Of a stretch of DNA of 64,000 nucleotides, positions 8,695-19,863 are shown in pieces. Below the pieces are notes generated by a model. The model was not told the origin of the DNA and made no database searches. It was given only the letters and a program-made list of their open reading frames with translations. This DNA comes from Actinoalloteichus caeruleus DSM 43889. Its GTDB lineage: Bacteria > Actinomycetota > Actinomycetes > Mycobacteriales > Pseudonocardiaceae. The stretch covers positions 2,480,001 through 2,544,000 of the forward strand of contig NZ_AUBJ02000001.1 of assembly GCF_000429185.2 (NCBI RefSeq), in the 5' to 3' direction. Within the stretch, counting starts at the first letter, position 1; every line of letters starts with the position of its first letter. Position numbers and translations under genes: made by a program.

Positions 8695-9603
8695 TCAGCG
8701 GTATCCGGTGGTGTCGGCGGGCTTCCCGGCGTCCTGGACCTCGACGACGTACCGCCACGCATCGGGGCGCGAACCGTCCAGGTCGGTGAATCCGTACTCC
8801 TGGGCGAGACCCCCGCTGGACAGCGACCGGCCGTTCCACCGGGCGAGGTCGGGGTCCGCCGCGAGAGCCGCCACGGCACGTCCCACGAACCGAGGGGTCT
8901 CGGAGATCGCGAAGTGTGGTTCCCGGGGGAGCGCGTCGCGCCAGTTCTCCTCCCGCACCCCGTAGTGGTCGAGCATCATCTCCGACCTCATCCAGCCCGG
9001 TGTCAGGGACACCGCCGTCGCCTCGTGCTTGACCAGGTCCCGCGCGTGCGCCCACGCCATGCGGTTCACCGCGACCTTCGCGAGGTCGTAGAAGGGCGAG
9101 ACGCGGTAGTTCCGCTCGTTGTACTCGACGGTCCCGTCCGTGACCTCGACGAGCAGACCGCCCGGCCGTTCGATCAGCAGGGGGAGGGCGTGGTGCGCGG
9201 TGATGAGGTGGGTGTCGACCGCCAGCCGGAGCAGCCGCAGGCCGTTGTCGAGATCGTGCTCCCACACCGGCGTGTCCCACCCGAAGAGGAGCTCGCCACC
9301 CCAGATGTCGTTGACGAGGACGTCGAGGCGCCCCTGTTCCTCGCGGATGCGGTCCACCAGCGCCCGCACCTCCTCCGGCACGAGGTGGTCGACGGCGACC
9401 GGAACACCGACCCCGCCCGCGCGCTCGACCAGCTCGGCGGTCTCCTCGATCGTCTCGGGCCGCCCGTACTCGGAGGCACGATCCCTGGTGGTGCGGCCGG
9501 TGACGTACACCGTGGCTCCCGCCGCCCCGAGCTCGACGGCGATGCCCCGCCCCGCGCCCCGCGTCGCTCCCGCGACCAACGCGACCCTTCCTCGCAGGCT
9601 CAT
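8695..9603 (-). CDS. Short-chain dehydrogenase/reductase (SDR)
   Basis: 302 aa Rossmann-fold oxidoreductase. The NAD(P)-binding glycine motif is GATRGAGRGIAVEL (variant of TGxxxGxG), with VLVNDIWGGELLFG replacing the usual NNAG strand and a YDLAK catalytic Tyr/Lys in the expected position. It reduces or oxidises an unidentified carbonyl/alcohol. The start ATG (9601-9603) has a GGGGAGG Shine-Dalgarno 6-7 nt upstream. It is divergent from a TetR-family gene 50 bases away with a palindromic operator between them, so the TetR protein very likely controls it. Confidence 0.88.
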   Translation of the reverse strand: MSLRGRVALVAGATRGAGRGIAVELGAAGATVYVTGRTTRDRASEYGRPETIEETAELVERAGGVGVPVAVDHLVPEEVRALVDRIREEQGRLDVLVNDIWGGELLFGWDTPVWEHDLDNGLRLLRLAVDTHLITAHHALPLLIERPGGLLVEVTDGTVEYNERNYRVSPFYDLAKVAVNRMAWAHARDLVKHEATAVSLTPGWMRSEMMLDHYGVREENWRDALPREPHFAISETPRFVGRAVAALAADPDLARWNGRSLSSGGLAQEYGFTDLDGSRPDAWRYVVEVQDAGKPADTTGYR

Positions 9604-9626
9604 GCCCAACCTCCCCAGCCATACAT

Positions 9627-9642
9627 AACCGATCGATCGTTT
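9627..9642. promoter_or_regulatory. Palindromic TetR-type operator in the SDR/tetR divergent region
   Basis: AACCGATCGATCGTTT contains the perfect 10-bp palindrome CGATCGATCG and matches its own reverse complement at 14 of 16 positions. It abuts the TATATT -10 of the TetR gene, so binding would block that promoter and probably the SDR promoter too. Confidence 0.65.
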
Positions 9643-9647
9643 ATATT
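9642..9647 (+). promoter_or_regulatory. Leaderless -10 box of the TetR gene
   Basis: TATATT lies 6 nt before the ATG at 9654 and directly adjoins the palindromic operator. Confidence 0.6.
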
Positions 9648-9653
9648 CATAGC

Positions 9654-10217
9654 ATGGCACGCACCAAGACCCGGACCGACGAGGAGGTCCTGGACACCGC
9701 CCTCTCCCTGATCGGGGACATCGGAGTCGGGAACCTGACCTTCGCCGCGCTCGCCACCCGGTCCGGTCTCTCCTCGGCGACGCTGGTCCAGCGCTTCACG
9801 AACAAGGCCACGCTGATCCAGCGCGCCCTCCTCCAGGGCTGGGAGAAGCTCGACGCCACCACGCGGTCCCTCGCGGCGAGCACCCCCCTGACCCCCCGGG
9901 GAGCGGTCGAACTGCTGGTGGGCCTGTCAGGGCAGTACGCCGACGCCGAGGCTTACGCGAACGGGCTGCTGATCCTGCGCGAGGACCTCCGCGACCCCCT
10001 CCTGCGCCGCCGAGGGACCGCGTGGGAGGCCGAACTGACCGCCTTGCTCGACGCGCGGCTCTCGACGGCCCCCGGAACCCCGACCGGAGCCGGTCACGCA
10101 CTCGCCACCTACTGGCAGGGCTCACTGACCTGGTGGGCCTTCCAGGCGGACACCCCGCTCGAGGAGTACCTGACCGACCGGCTCAGCCAGTTCCTCGCCC
10201 TGGTCAACCGTCCCTAG
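9654..10217 (+). CDS. TetR/AcrR family transcriptional regulator
   Basis: 187 aa. The N-terminal helix-turn-helix is LTFAALATRSGLSSATLVQRFTNKATLI (about residues 24-51), the canonical TetR fold; the rest is an all-helical ligand/dimer domain with WQGSLTWWAF near the end. As a dimer it should bind the palindrome 12 bases upstream of its own start, repressing itself and the divergent SDR until a small inducer binds. The inducer is unknown, perhaps a substrate of the SDR. The ATG is fixed by the TATATT -10 six bases upstream, so the mRNA is leaderless. Confidence 0.88.
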   Translation: MARTKTRTDEEVLDTALSLIGDIGVGNLTFAALATRSGLSSATLVQRFTNKATLIQRALLQGWEKLDATTRSLAASTPLTPRGAVELLVGLSGQYADAEAYANGLLILREDLRDPLLRRRGTAWEAELTALLDARLSTAPGTPTGAGHALATYWQGSLTWWAFQADTPLEEYLTDRLSQFLALVNRP

Positions 10218-10534
10218 ACCGGCACCTCGCACCGGGGTCCACGCCCACCGTCCCCGGGACGACACGCACGCGCGGTCACGCCCACCGTCCCCGGTGGACG
10301 CCCGATCCTCGGCCGCACCGGACCCGCGACGTGATCCACACCTCCTCGGGCGGGAGTCGGGCGGCTCCTCGAGCCCACCACCGCCCACCACGCGACGCAC
10401 CACGCCACATGCCCCACCACCAGGCACGACGGCCGTCCACGCTGGATTCCGCACCTGACGAGCACTGTCCGGAATGTCCCCGAAAGTGTGACCCCTGACA
10501 TGGCCGGTCCCGCGACTTCGCATACTGTCGACTG
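10218..10534. other. Intergenic with an 18-bp direct repeat
   Basis: There is no supportable gene. The 18-mer CACGCCCACCGTCCCCGG occurs exactly at 10240-10257 and again at 10277-10294 (37-base period). The right end carries the promoter of the hydrolase-ABC fusion. Confidence 0.45.
10523..10528 (+). promoter_or_regulatory. Leaderless -10 box of the hydrolase-ABC fusion gene
   Basis: TACTGT is followed by 6 nt and GTG at 10535. It fixes the start and implies a leaderless operon mRNA. Confidence 0.55.
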
Positions 10535-13408
10535 GTGTCGTTCCTCGCGCGGAATCGTTGGTGGCTGATCGCCCTCGGAGCGGTCGTGCTCCTCGTGGCT
10601 GGCGCGATCGCCTGGCCCTCCGATGACGAGGACACCTCCGACATCCCGTCGCGGGAGTTCCGGCTGGAGGTGCCCGAGGAGCCCGGCTCCGACAGCCTCA
10701 TCAGCCTCGACGCCACCGTCTACCTCCCCGAGACCACACCCGCCCCGGCCGTCCTGCTCGCACACGGCTTCGGCGGCAGCAAGCTCGAGGTCTCCGGCGA
10801 CGCCCGGGAACTGGCCGACCGCGGCTTCGTGGTCCTGACCTACTCCGCGCGCGGCTTCGGCGAGAGCGAGGGGCTGATCGGGCTGAACTCGCCGGACCAC
10901 GAGGTCCGGGACGCCTCCGCCCTCATCGACTGGCTGGCCGAGCAACCCGAGGTGCTCACCGAGGACGGGGACCCGGTGGTGGGCGTCACCGGCGGCTCCT
11001 ACGGCGGCGCGTTGTCGCTCATGGTGGCCGGCACGGACGACCGGGTGGACGCGATCGCCCCGGTCATCACCTACAACGACCTGGTCAAGGCCCTCATCCC
11101 GAACTCGGGCACCGAGGACGCCACCCCGATCACCTCGGCCGGTACCCCGGCCGCCAGCCCGTTCCCCGACCCCGGGGTCTTCAAACGGTTCTGGGCGGGT
11201 CTGCTGTTCACCGCCGGCAGCCCCTCCGTGGAGGCACCGCCGGTCGCCTCGCCGGAACTCGGCACCGACGACGAGGACGGCGAGGGCGACGAGGGCAGCG
11301 AGGGCGCACGCCCCACTCCCGAGGAGGGCGGGACCGGCGACGCCGACGGGGGCACGGGGCCGACCCCGCCCGGCTGCGGACGCTTCAGCCCCGAGCTCTG
11401 CGCCGCCTACGTCGAACTCGCCACCACCGGGGAACCCAGCCAGGAGACCGTGGACCTGCTCGCGGACCTCTCCCCCGCGCGGTTCACCGAGAACATCACC
11501 GTGCCCAGCCTGGTCGTGCAGGGCAGCCAGGACACCCTGTTCGGCCTGGACCAGGCCGACGCCAACGCCCGGGAGATCGCCGAGGCGGGCGGCCGGGTCA
11601 AGGTGGTGTGGTTCGCCGGCGGCCACGACGGCAGCGGGACACCCGGCGAGGTCCGGGACCAGATCGGCGCGTGGTTCGACTTCCACCTCGCCGGCCGAGG
11701 ACCCGACCCGGGAACCACCTTCGAGTACGGCATCCCGCGCAGCGTCGCCGGCGGTGGCGGTACCCGGGTGCGCACCCTGACCGCTCCCGAGTACCCCGGC
11801 CTCGTCGACACCGCGGCCACCGAGTTCCAACGACACCGGATCACCGGAGACCCGACGCCGGTCCTCACCCCGGCCGGGGGCCAGCCCGCCGCCATCACCG
11901 GACTGCCCGGGCTGTCCGGCGTGCTCGGCGGCTCGCCCGACGTCGCCGGCCGACTCCACCGGGACGTCCCCGGCCAGGTGGCCCGCTTCACCTCCGAGCC
12001 CCTGGCCGAGGCCGTCACGATCACCGGAACCCCCCGGGTCCGCGTCCAGGTCAGCCAGGCGCCGGGCGCCGCCACCTCCGGCACCGCCGTGCTCTTCGCC
12101 AAGCTCTACGAGGTCAGCCCCAACGGCACCCGCACCCTGCCGGGACAGGGCGTCTCCCCGGTCCGCGTCACCGGCCTACCAGCCGACGGCACCCCGATGG
12201 AGGTGGACATCGCGCTGCCCGGCATCGCCTACACGGTCGACAGCGGCCAGCGGCTTGAGGTCGCGATCTCCACGACCGACCAGGCCTACGCCAGCGTCAC
12301 CGAGCCGGTCACCCACGTGGTCGGCATCGCGGAGAACACCGACCTGGCCCTCCCGACGACCCAGGGCGAGCACGCCACCTCCCCGGTGCCGTGGGGGGCG
12401 CTCGCCGGCGCTGGTGGCGTGGTCGCCCTCGGCGTGGTCCTCGCGCTGGTCTCGGCGTGGCGCCGGCGGCACTCGACGGACCTCGTCCCCGACCTGGAGG
12501 ACGTGCCGATCGTCATCTCGGGCCTCAGCAAGCGCTACGCCAGCGGGTTCACCGCGGTGGACGGCATCTCCCTGCGGGTCGAACGGGGACAGGTCCTCGG
12601 GCTGCTCGGCCCGAACGGCGCGGGCAAGACCACGACGCTGCGGATGCTGATGGGGCTGATCCGTCCCACCGCCGGCCAGGTGCGGGTGTTCGGGCACCTG
12701 GTGCGCCCCGGCGCGCCGGTGCTGTCCCGGATCGGCGCCTTCGTGGAGGGTTCCGGGTTCCTCCCCCACCTCTCGGGCATGGAGAACCTGCGCCTGTACT
12801 GGGCGGCCACCGGTCGGGGTCGGGAGAGCGCCCACTTCGAGGAGGCCCTGGAGATCGCCGGCCTCGGCGCGGCGGTGCACCGGAAGGTGTCCACCTACAG
12901 CCAGGGGATGCGGCAGCGGTTGGCCATCGCGCAGGCGATGCTCGGGCTCCCCGACCTGCTCGTCCTCGACGAACCAGCCAACGGCCTCGACCCGCCCCAG
13001 ATCCACCAGATGCGGGAGGTGCTGCGCCGCTACGCCTCGGGGGGACGGACCGTCGTCGTCTCCAGCCACCTGCTGGCCGAGGTGGAGCAGACCTGCACCC
13101 ACCTGGTCGTGATGCACCGGGGCCGGGTCATGGCCACCGGCGAGGTCCGGGACATCGTCGCGGGCGGGCACGGGTACACCTTCCACGTCGACCAGCCCGA
13201 GCGGGCGGCCGAGGTGCTCGCCGCGATGGACGGCGTGTCGGAGGTCGAGGCCCACGACAGCAGCGTGCAGGCCCTCCTCGGGCCGGTGCGCCCGGGAGCG
13301 GCGGTCACCGAGCTGGTGCGGGCCGGGATCGCGGTCGAACAGGCCGGGCCCACCGGCCGGTTGGAGGACGCGTTCCTCCAGATGGTCGGAGAGGAGTCGG
13401 CGCCGTGA
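10535..13408 (+). CDS. Fusion of membrane-anchored CocE/X-Pro-type alpha/beta hydrolase with ABC transporter ATPase
   Basis: 957 aa. A TM helix (about 8-27) leads into an alpha/beta hydrolase with nucleophile GGSYGG (about 153-158), acid near QGSQDTLFG and histidine in AGGHDG, interrupted by an acidic low-complexity insert (about 230-275). An X-Pro peptidase C-terminal-like beta domain follows, then a second TM (about 617-640). An ABC ATPase starts near 655 with Walker A GPNGAGKTTT (about 691), signature YSQGMRQRL and Walker B LLVLDEP. The topology puts the hydrolase outside the membrane and the ATPase inside. GTG start is set by the TACTGT -10. The permease gene overlaps the stop by 4 nt, forming one transporter. 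Substrate is unknown; peptide or ester cleavage coupled to transport is my inference. Confidence 0.85.
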   Translation: MSFLARNRWWLIALGAVVLLVAGAIAWPSDDEDTSDIPSREFRLEVPEEPGSDSLISLDATVYLPETTPAPAVLLAHGFGGSKLEVSGDARELADRGFVVLTYSARGFGESEGLIGLNSPDHEVRDASALIDWLAEQPEVLTEDGDPVVGVTGGSYGGALSLMVAGTDDRVDAIAPVITYNDLVKALIPNSGTEDATPITSAGTPAASPFPDPGVFKRFWAGLLFTAGSPSVEAPPVASPELGTDDEDGEGDEGSEGARPTPEEGGTGDADGGTGPTPPGCGRFSPELCAAYVELATTGEPSQETVDLLADLSPARFTENITVPSLVVQGSQDTLFGLDQADANAREIAEAGGRVKVVWFAGGHDGSGTPGEVRDQIGAWFDFHLAGRGPDPGTTFEYGIPRSVAGGGGTRVRTLTAPEYPGLVDTAATEFQRHRITGDPTPVLTPAGGQPAAITGLPGLSGVLGGSPDVAGRLHRDVPGQVARFTSEPLAEAVTITGTPRVRVQVSQAPGAATSGTAVLFAKLYEVSPNGTRTLPGQGVSPVRVTGLPADGTPMEVDIALPGIAYTVDSGQRLEVAISTTDQAYASVTEPVTHVVGIAENTDLALPTTQGEHATSPVPWGALAGAGGVVALGVVLALVSAWRRRHSTDLVPDLEDVPIVISGLSKRYASGFTAVDGISLRVERGQVLGLLGPNGAGKTTTLRMLMGLIRPTAGQVRVFGHLVRPGAPVLSRIGAFVEGSGFLPHLSGMENLRLYWAATGRGRESAHFEEALEIAGLGAAVHRKVSTYSQGMRQRLAIAQAMLGLPDLLVLDEPANGLDPPQIHQMREVLRRYASGGRTVVVSSHLLAEVEQTCTHLVVMHRGRVMATGEVRDIVAGGHGYTFHVDQPERAAEVLAAMDGVSEVEAHDSSVQALLGPVRPGAAVTELVRAGIAVEQAGPTGRLEDAFLQMVGEESAP

Positions 13409-14367
13409 CCGAGCCACATCGGAACACGTCATCCGGGGAGCCGGCGGCACGCGGGAGCGTTCCGTCCGCCGAGGCGGCCGCCGTGTTGGAGGAGCGCAGC
13501 CGGCACGCCGATCCGGCCGGCCGGGTGGCCCACGACGGGTCGATCGCCGGGTACCGCGCGAACCACACCCTGCCGATCAGGGTCGAGCTGCGGCGCCAGC
13601 TGCTGCGGCGCCGCACCCAACTCACCCTCGGCCTGCTGGTCGCCCTGCCCGTGGTCCTGCTGCTGGCGTTCCGGATCGGTCAGGACGACGTCAGCGGCGG
13701 CGGCCTGGTGGAACTCGCCACCCGCAGCGGGGTCAACTTCGCGCTGTTCTCCATCTTCGTGTCGGTGAGCTTCCTCTTCGTCGTCGTCGTCGCCCTGTTC
13801 TTCGGCGACACGGTGGCCAGCGAGGCGTCGTGGTCGAGCCTGAAGTACCTGCTGGCCGCGCCCATCCCCCGGCACCGACTGCTCCGGCAGAAGGCCATCG
13901 TGTCGGCCCTGCTCACCGTGTTCGCTCTCCTGCTGCTCCCGGCGGTGTCCCTGCTCGTCGGGGTCCTCGCCTACGGCAACGGGCCCCTGATCAGCCCCAC
14001 CGGCGAATCGGTGTCGATGGGCCGGGGCGTCGTCGTGCTGCTGATGATCATCGCCTACCTGGTGCTCTTCTACACCTGGGTGGCCGGCCTCGCCCTGCTG
14101 CTCACCGTCGCCACGAACACCCCGTTGGGCGCGGTGGGCGGAGCGTTGATGGCCAGCATCCTGTCCCAGATCCTCAACCAGATCACCGCCCTGGGTGACC
14201 TGCGCCAGTTCCTCCCCACCTACTACAGCTACGACTGGTTCGACCTGCTGAGCACCGACATCAGCTGGGACGAGATGGCCAGGGGCGTCCTGACCTCGTT
14301 CGTCTACGGCACCGTGTTCGTCCTGCTGGCCATCCAGGTGTTCGACCGCAAGGACATCACCAGCTGA
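13405..14367 (+). CDS. ABC-2 type transporter permease
   Basis: 320 aa with a cytoplasmic N-terminus of about 65 residues and six hydrophobic segments, the first at LTLGLLVALPVVLLLAF. The motif SWSSLKYLLAAPIPRHRLLRQKAIV between TM2 and TM3 is typical of ABC-2 permeases that work with GldA/CcmA-like ATPases. The GTG start overlaps the TGA of the fusion gene (GTGA), so the two are translationally coupled and form one complex in the plasma membrane. It probably exports a substrate. A perfect 10-bp hairpin follows at once. Confidence 0.88.
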   Translation: MTEPHRNTSSGEPAARGSVPSAEAAAVLEERSRHADPAGRVAHDGSIAGYRANHTLPIRVELRRQLLRRRTQLTLGLLVALPVVLLLAFRIGQDDVSGGGLVELATRSGVNFALFSIFVSVSFLFVVVVALFFGDTVASEASWSSLKYLLAAPIPRHRLLRQKAIVSALLTVFALLLLPAVSLLVGVLAYGNGPLISPTGESVSMGRGVVVLLMIIAYLVLFYTWVAGLALLLTVATNTPLGAVGGALMASILSQILNQITALGDLRQFLPTYYSYDWFDLLSTDISWDEMARGVLTSFVYGTVFVLLAIQVFDRKDITS

Positions 14368-14369
14368 GG

Positions 14370-14399
14370 CCGCCCGCCCGCGCCGCGGAGGGCGGGCGG
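14370..14399 (+). terminator. Hairpin terminator after the ABC operon
   Basis: CCGCCCGCCC (14370-14379) and GGGCGGGCGG (14390-14399) form a perfect 10-bp stem with a 10-base loop, starting 2 bases after the stop. No T-run follows. Confidence 0.55.
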
Positions 14400-14472
14400 G
14401 CCGCACCCACCCGGTCCCCGCCACGGCTGGCATCCTGATCACGACTGGTTCCGGTCGAGGACGGGAGCGCGT

Positions 14473-15951
14473 GTGCGGCGGGAGATCACCACGACCTCGG
14501 GGCGGGTCCGGGGCCGTCAGGCCGCACCCGGCGTGCGGGCCCACCTCGGCATCCCCTACGCGGATCCGCCGTTCGGACCGCTCCGGTTCCGCCCGCCCCG
14601 GCCCCGACGGCCCTGGGCGGGCGTCCGGGACTGCGTCACCTTCGGCCCGGTCGCGCCCCAGTCCGCGCGACTGACCGGGCTGCCGGTCTGGGCGGCGGAC
14701 GAGGAGGACATCCTCACCCTGAACGTGTGGGCACCCGCCGGATCGGGAGGTCCCTGGCCGGTGCTCACCTGGTTCCACGGCGGGGCCTACACCTTCGGTT
14801 CCAGCGCCCAGCCGGACTTCGACGGCGCACGGCTCGCCGCCACCGGCATGGTCGTGGTCACCGTCAACTACCGGCTGGGTTTCGAGGGGTTCGGTCACCT
14901 GCCCGGGACGCCGGACAACCGGGGCCTGCTGGACCAGCTCGCCGCGTTGGACTGGGTGGCCGCCAACATCGCCGAGTTCGGTGGTGACCCGGACAGGGTG
15001 ACCGCCGCCGGGCAGTCGGCGGGCGCCGGTTCGGTCCTGGCGCTGGCCGCCTCGGACCGGGCCACACCGTTCCACCGCGCCATCCTGCACAGCCCGCCAC
15101 AGGGCTTCCGCTCCCCCGCCGAGGCCGCCACCGTCGCCGACCGCATCGCCACGGCGGCGGGGGTGCGACCGGCGGACCTCGGCTCGGCGCCACCCGAGGC
15201 ACTGGTCAGGGCCGCCGACCTCGTCGCAGGTGACCACTCGGCGGGCCGCTGGCCGGGGCGGTGGCGGCACGACCCGGTGCTGTACGGGCCGGTGGTCGAC
15301 GGCGAACTCCTCCGGGCCGACCCGGCGCCGTCACTGGCCCAGGGGGCGGCCGCCGGGACACCCCTGCTGGTCACCCACACCACGGAGGAGTACTGGCTGT
15401 TCCACGCGGTGGGCGGGTTGAACCCGGTGCGCACCGAAGGCGAACTCGCGCGGTTCGCCGACGATCTGGGACTGCCGGCGGCCCTGCCCGCCGGCTACCG
15501 GCGACTGCTGCCCAACGCGACCGTCGAGGAACTCTGGTTGACGATCTTCGGGGACCTCCGGTACGGCGAGTACGCGACGCGGCTGGTGGAGAGCCAGGTG
15601 GCGGCCGGGGGTGCCGCCTGGCTGGCCCTGTTCGACCGCCGGCGGGACGCCAGCGGGCAACGGGTCCGGGCCTGGCACCACGCCGACGTGCCCTTCGTCT
15701 TCGGCACCCTGGACGCCCCCGGCGCGGACTTCCTGATCGGCGCGGTGGGCACCGACGAGCACCGGTTGGCGCGGCACGTCGGCGCCGCGGTCCTCCGCTT
15801 CGCCGCGCACGGGGACCCGGGCTGGACCCCGTTCCACGGCGGCACGGGCCCGGTGGAGGTCTGGGGTGGCGAGCCACGGTCCGTCCCGGCCACGGATCCG
15901 GCCCGCCGCGCACTGTGGGAGGACGTCCCGCTGGGGCCGGCCCCGGCCTGA
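14473..15951 (+). CDS. Type-B carboxylesterase / lipase family protein
   Basis: 492 aa carboxylesterase-lipase fold. It shows the N-terminal signature GIPYADPPFGPLRFRPP, oxyanion-hole region WFHGGAYTFG, nucleophile elbow GQSAGAGS and a C-terminal region with the catalytic His near RAWHHADVPFVFG. It hydrolyses carboxylic esters; no signal peptide is seen. The GTG at 14473 follows GGGAG by 7 nt. It is shorter than many eukaryotic relatives but normal for actinobacterial ones. Substrate unknown. Confidence 0.88.
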   Translation: MRREITTTSGRVRGRQAAPGVRAHLGIPYADPPFGPLRFRPPRPRRPWAGVRDCVTFGPVAPQSARLTGLPVWAADEEDILTLNVWAPAGSGGPWPVLTWFHGGAYTFGSSAQPDFDGARLAATGMVVVTVNYRLGFEGFGHLPGTPDNRGLLDQLAALDWVAANIAEFGGDPDRVTAAGQSAGAGSVLALAASDRATPFHRAILHSPPQGFRSPAEAATVADRIATAAGVRPADLGSAPPEALVRAADLVAGDHSAGRWPGRWRHDPVLYGPVVDGELLRADPAPSLAQGAAAGTPLLVTHTTEEYWLFHAVGGLNPVRTEGELARFADDLGLPAALPAGYRRLLPNATVEELWLTIFGDLRYGEYATRLVESQVAAGGAAWLALFDRRRDASGQRVRAWHHADVPFVFGTLDAPGADFLIGAVGTDEHRLARHVGAAVLRFAAHGDPGWTPFHGGTGPVEVWGGEPRSVPATDPARRALWEDVPLGPAPA

Positions 15952-15991
15952 CCGGCCCGCCCGCTCCCCCGGGTCGCACGGCGCGGTCAGT

Positions 15992-18145
<2,154 letters not shown>

Positions 18146-18152
18146 GTCCACG

Positions 18153-18158
18153 AGGGTA
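18153..18158 (-). promoter_or_regulatory. Leaderless -10 box of uvrB
   Basis: TACCCT on the minus strand is followed by 7 nt and GTG at 18145. Confidence 0.5.
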
Positions 18159-18298
18159 GGCCGGAACACCGACGGGGGTGGCCCGCCGGGGGCTGGGCCG
18201 GGCGCGGCCTCCGCCACCAGGTGGGCCAACTCACCCCGTCGGCGGGTCCGGACGCGGTGGCCGCCGCCACGAGGAGGGTGGGTCTCCCCACCCCGGCC

Positions 18299-19606
18299 TC
18301 AGTCGGAGCAGCAGGAGCAGCTCCCGCAGCAGGAGCAGCCGTTGCCGCAGCAGGAGCAGGCCTCGCAGCAGGGACCGCAGCTCTCGCACAGACCGGTCCG
18401 GGGCTGGCCGCTCCACGGGCCCGGGAACGAGTCACGGCAGCAGACCTGGCAGGTGCAGGTCATCCACAGCGCCAACCCGCATCCGGCGAGCACACCCCGG
18501 GGCACGGGAGGATTCCGCACCGGGGGGCAGCCGCACCGGCTCCCACCCCCACCACCCGACCGCTCCCCCGGCCCGCCGGGGCCACCGGTGTCGGGCGGAT
18601 CGGTGGGCCCCGGTCCCTGCCCCGGGTACTCCTGGTACGGCCGGTCATGACCGTGGTCGGGAGGAAGGTGCCGGAGCCCCGGCAGGGTGGTGCGTCCCTG
18701 GTGGCCGTGGCCCTGCCCCTCGCGTCCCGCCGGGGGCCCGTCGACGTGCCCCCGGAAGGCGTGGCGCACCGAGCGGGGCAGCTGGTGGGCGAGCAGTGCG
18801 TGCGCGAGGCGGGAGTCGGTGAGGGTCACCCGGCGCAGCGCGGCGAGCAGGTCGTCGAGCGCCTCCGCGCAGAGCTCACGGGCCCGGTCCAGGCTCGTCG
18901 CGGTGGCGGTCAGCGGGTTCCACGCCCCGCTGGCGGTGTCCGACGGCAGGTCCTGGACCGCGTCCAGGAGGTGCCCCAGCCGGCCGAACATCCGGCCCGC
19001 CTCGCGCAGCGGGTCGGCGTTCCCCGGCATCCCGGCCAGCACCGCGGTGTGGGCGAAGGCCTGGGCGGTCGCCGACTCGGTCGGTGCCGTCACCACGCGG
19101 ACGTCGGAGCCCGGTCGAGCGTCCCGTTCCACCTCGTCCTGGTGGGCGACGACCGCCAGCAGGGAGTCGGTGTCCAGCCGCAGGCCCCGGCCGGCGGCGG
19201 AGACCTGACGTGCCCAGCGGTCGGCCACCCGACCGGCGACCGAGCGCACCGGCCGGCGCGCGTAGTGGCCGTCGCCGTCGAGCACGTGGTCCCGGATTCG
19301 GGCGGAGGCCAGCGCGAGGGACACCGTGGCCGCCAGTCTGGCCCCCGCGCCCACCGCCACCGAGGCACCCCGGAAGCCGCGCAACGCGCAGGGCCCGGCG
19401 GCCCGTTGGGCCGCGCGCGTCCCCTCCGGTGGCAGCTGGGCGGTGAACAGGACCGACAGCAGCAGCCCGTCGTAGCTCGTCGCGACCCTCGCCAGGTGCC
19501 CGTGCGCGTCACGGAGCGCGAGGCACAGACCGCACAGGTGCCCCATCCAGGCGGTGCGCAGCGCCGGGGGCAGGGTGTGCTGGCAGGGCCGAAGAATCCC
19601 GAACAC
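18299..19606 (-). CDS. DUF5685 family protein with cysteine-rich C-terminal tail
   Basis: 435 aa. The N-terminal block (MFGILRPCQH, then WMGHLCGLCLALRDAHGHLARVA) matches actinobacterial DUF5685 proteins; the middle is helical and rich in Ala/Arg. A Pro/Gly/His-rich linker (about 300-365) leads to a tail in which 17 of the last 54 residues are Cys, in CC, CSCC and CxxC clusters. That suggests multiple metal-thiolate sites or disulfides. A short hydrophobic stretch, GVLAGCGLALW, precedes the tail. GTG at 19604-19606 is preferred over the 19618 GTG because GGAGGG is 5 nt upstream and homologues begin MFG. Function is unknown; the family has no established role I can cite. Confidence 0.7.
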   Translation of the reverse strand: MFGILRPCQHTLPPALRTAWMGHLCGLCLALRDAHGHLARVATSYDGLLLSVLFTAQLPPEGTRAAQRAAGPCALRGFRGASVAVGAGARLAATVSLALASARIRDHVLDGDGHYARRPVRSVAGRVADRWARQVSAAGRGLRLDTDSLLAVVAHQDEVERDARPGSDVRVVTAPTESATAQAFAHTAVLAGMPGNADPLREAGRMFGRLGHLLDAVQDLPSDTASGAWNPLTATATSLDRARELCAEALDDLLAALRRVTLTDSRLAHALLAHQLPRSVRHAFRGHVDGPPAGREGQGHGHQGRTTLPGLRHLPPDHGHDRPYQEYPGQGPGPTDPPDTGGPGGPGERSGGGGGSRCGCPPVRNPPVPRGVLAGCGLALWMTCTCQVCCRDSFPGPWSGQPRTGLCESCGPCCEACSCCGNGCSCCGSCSCCSD

Positions 19607-19863
19607 GTGTCCCTCCACGACCGTCGCGGGTCCCTCCCGCGCCGGGGAGCACAGTCCAGCGCATTTTCACCCATGCGGGGGACGCTGTAATCAAAAAGCC
19701 GCCTACCCCAGCACCCCGGGGACGCCCTGTTCGCACTGACGGAGGAGGAAGGGGCCCCCACGGCCCGGGCAGGCCGGCCGGCCAGTTCATCCTGGGTGAG
19801 CACCCGACCACGCGGACGGCGAGGGCGCCTCCGCCCCCTTCCCCGGATGTGCACTATTGGTGC

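Noticed and set aside
14471-14473. GTG at 14471 as the carboxylesterase start
   Set aside because: Out of frame with the esterase; the overlapping GTG at 14473 gives the complete conserved N-terminus.
18299-18460. Cysteine-rich tail as a separate small peptide or RiPP precursor
   Set aside because: It is in frame with and continuous to the DUF5685 domain, with no internal start signal or adjacent modification enzymes.
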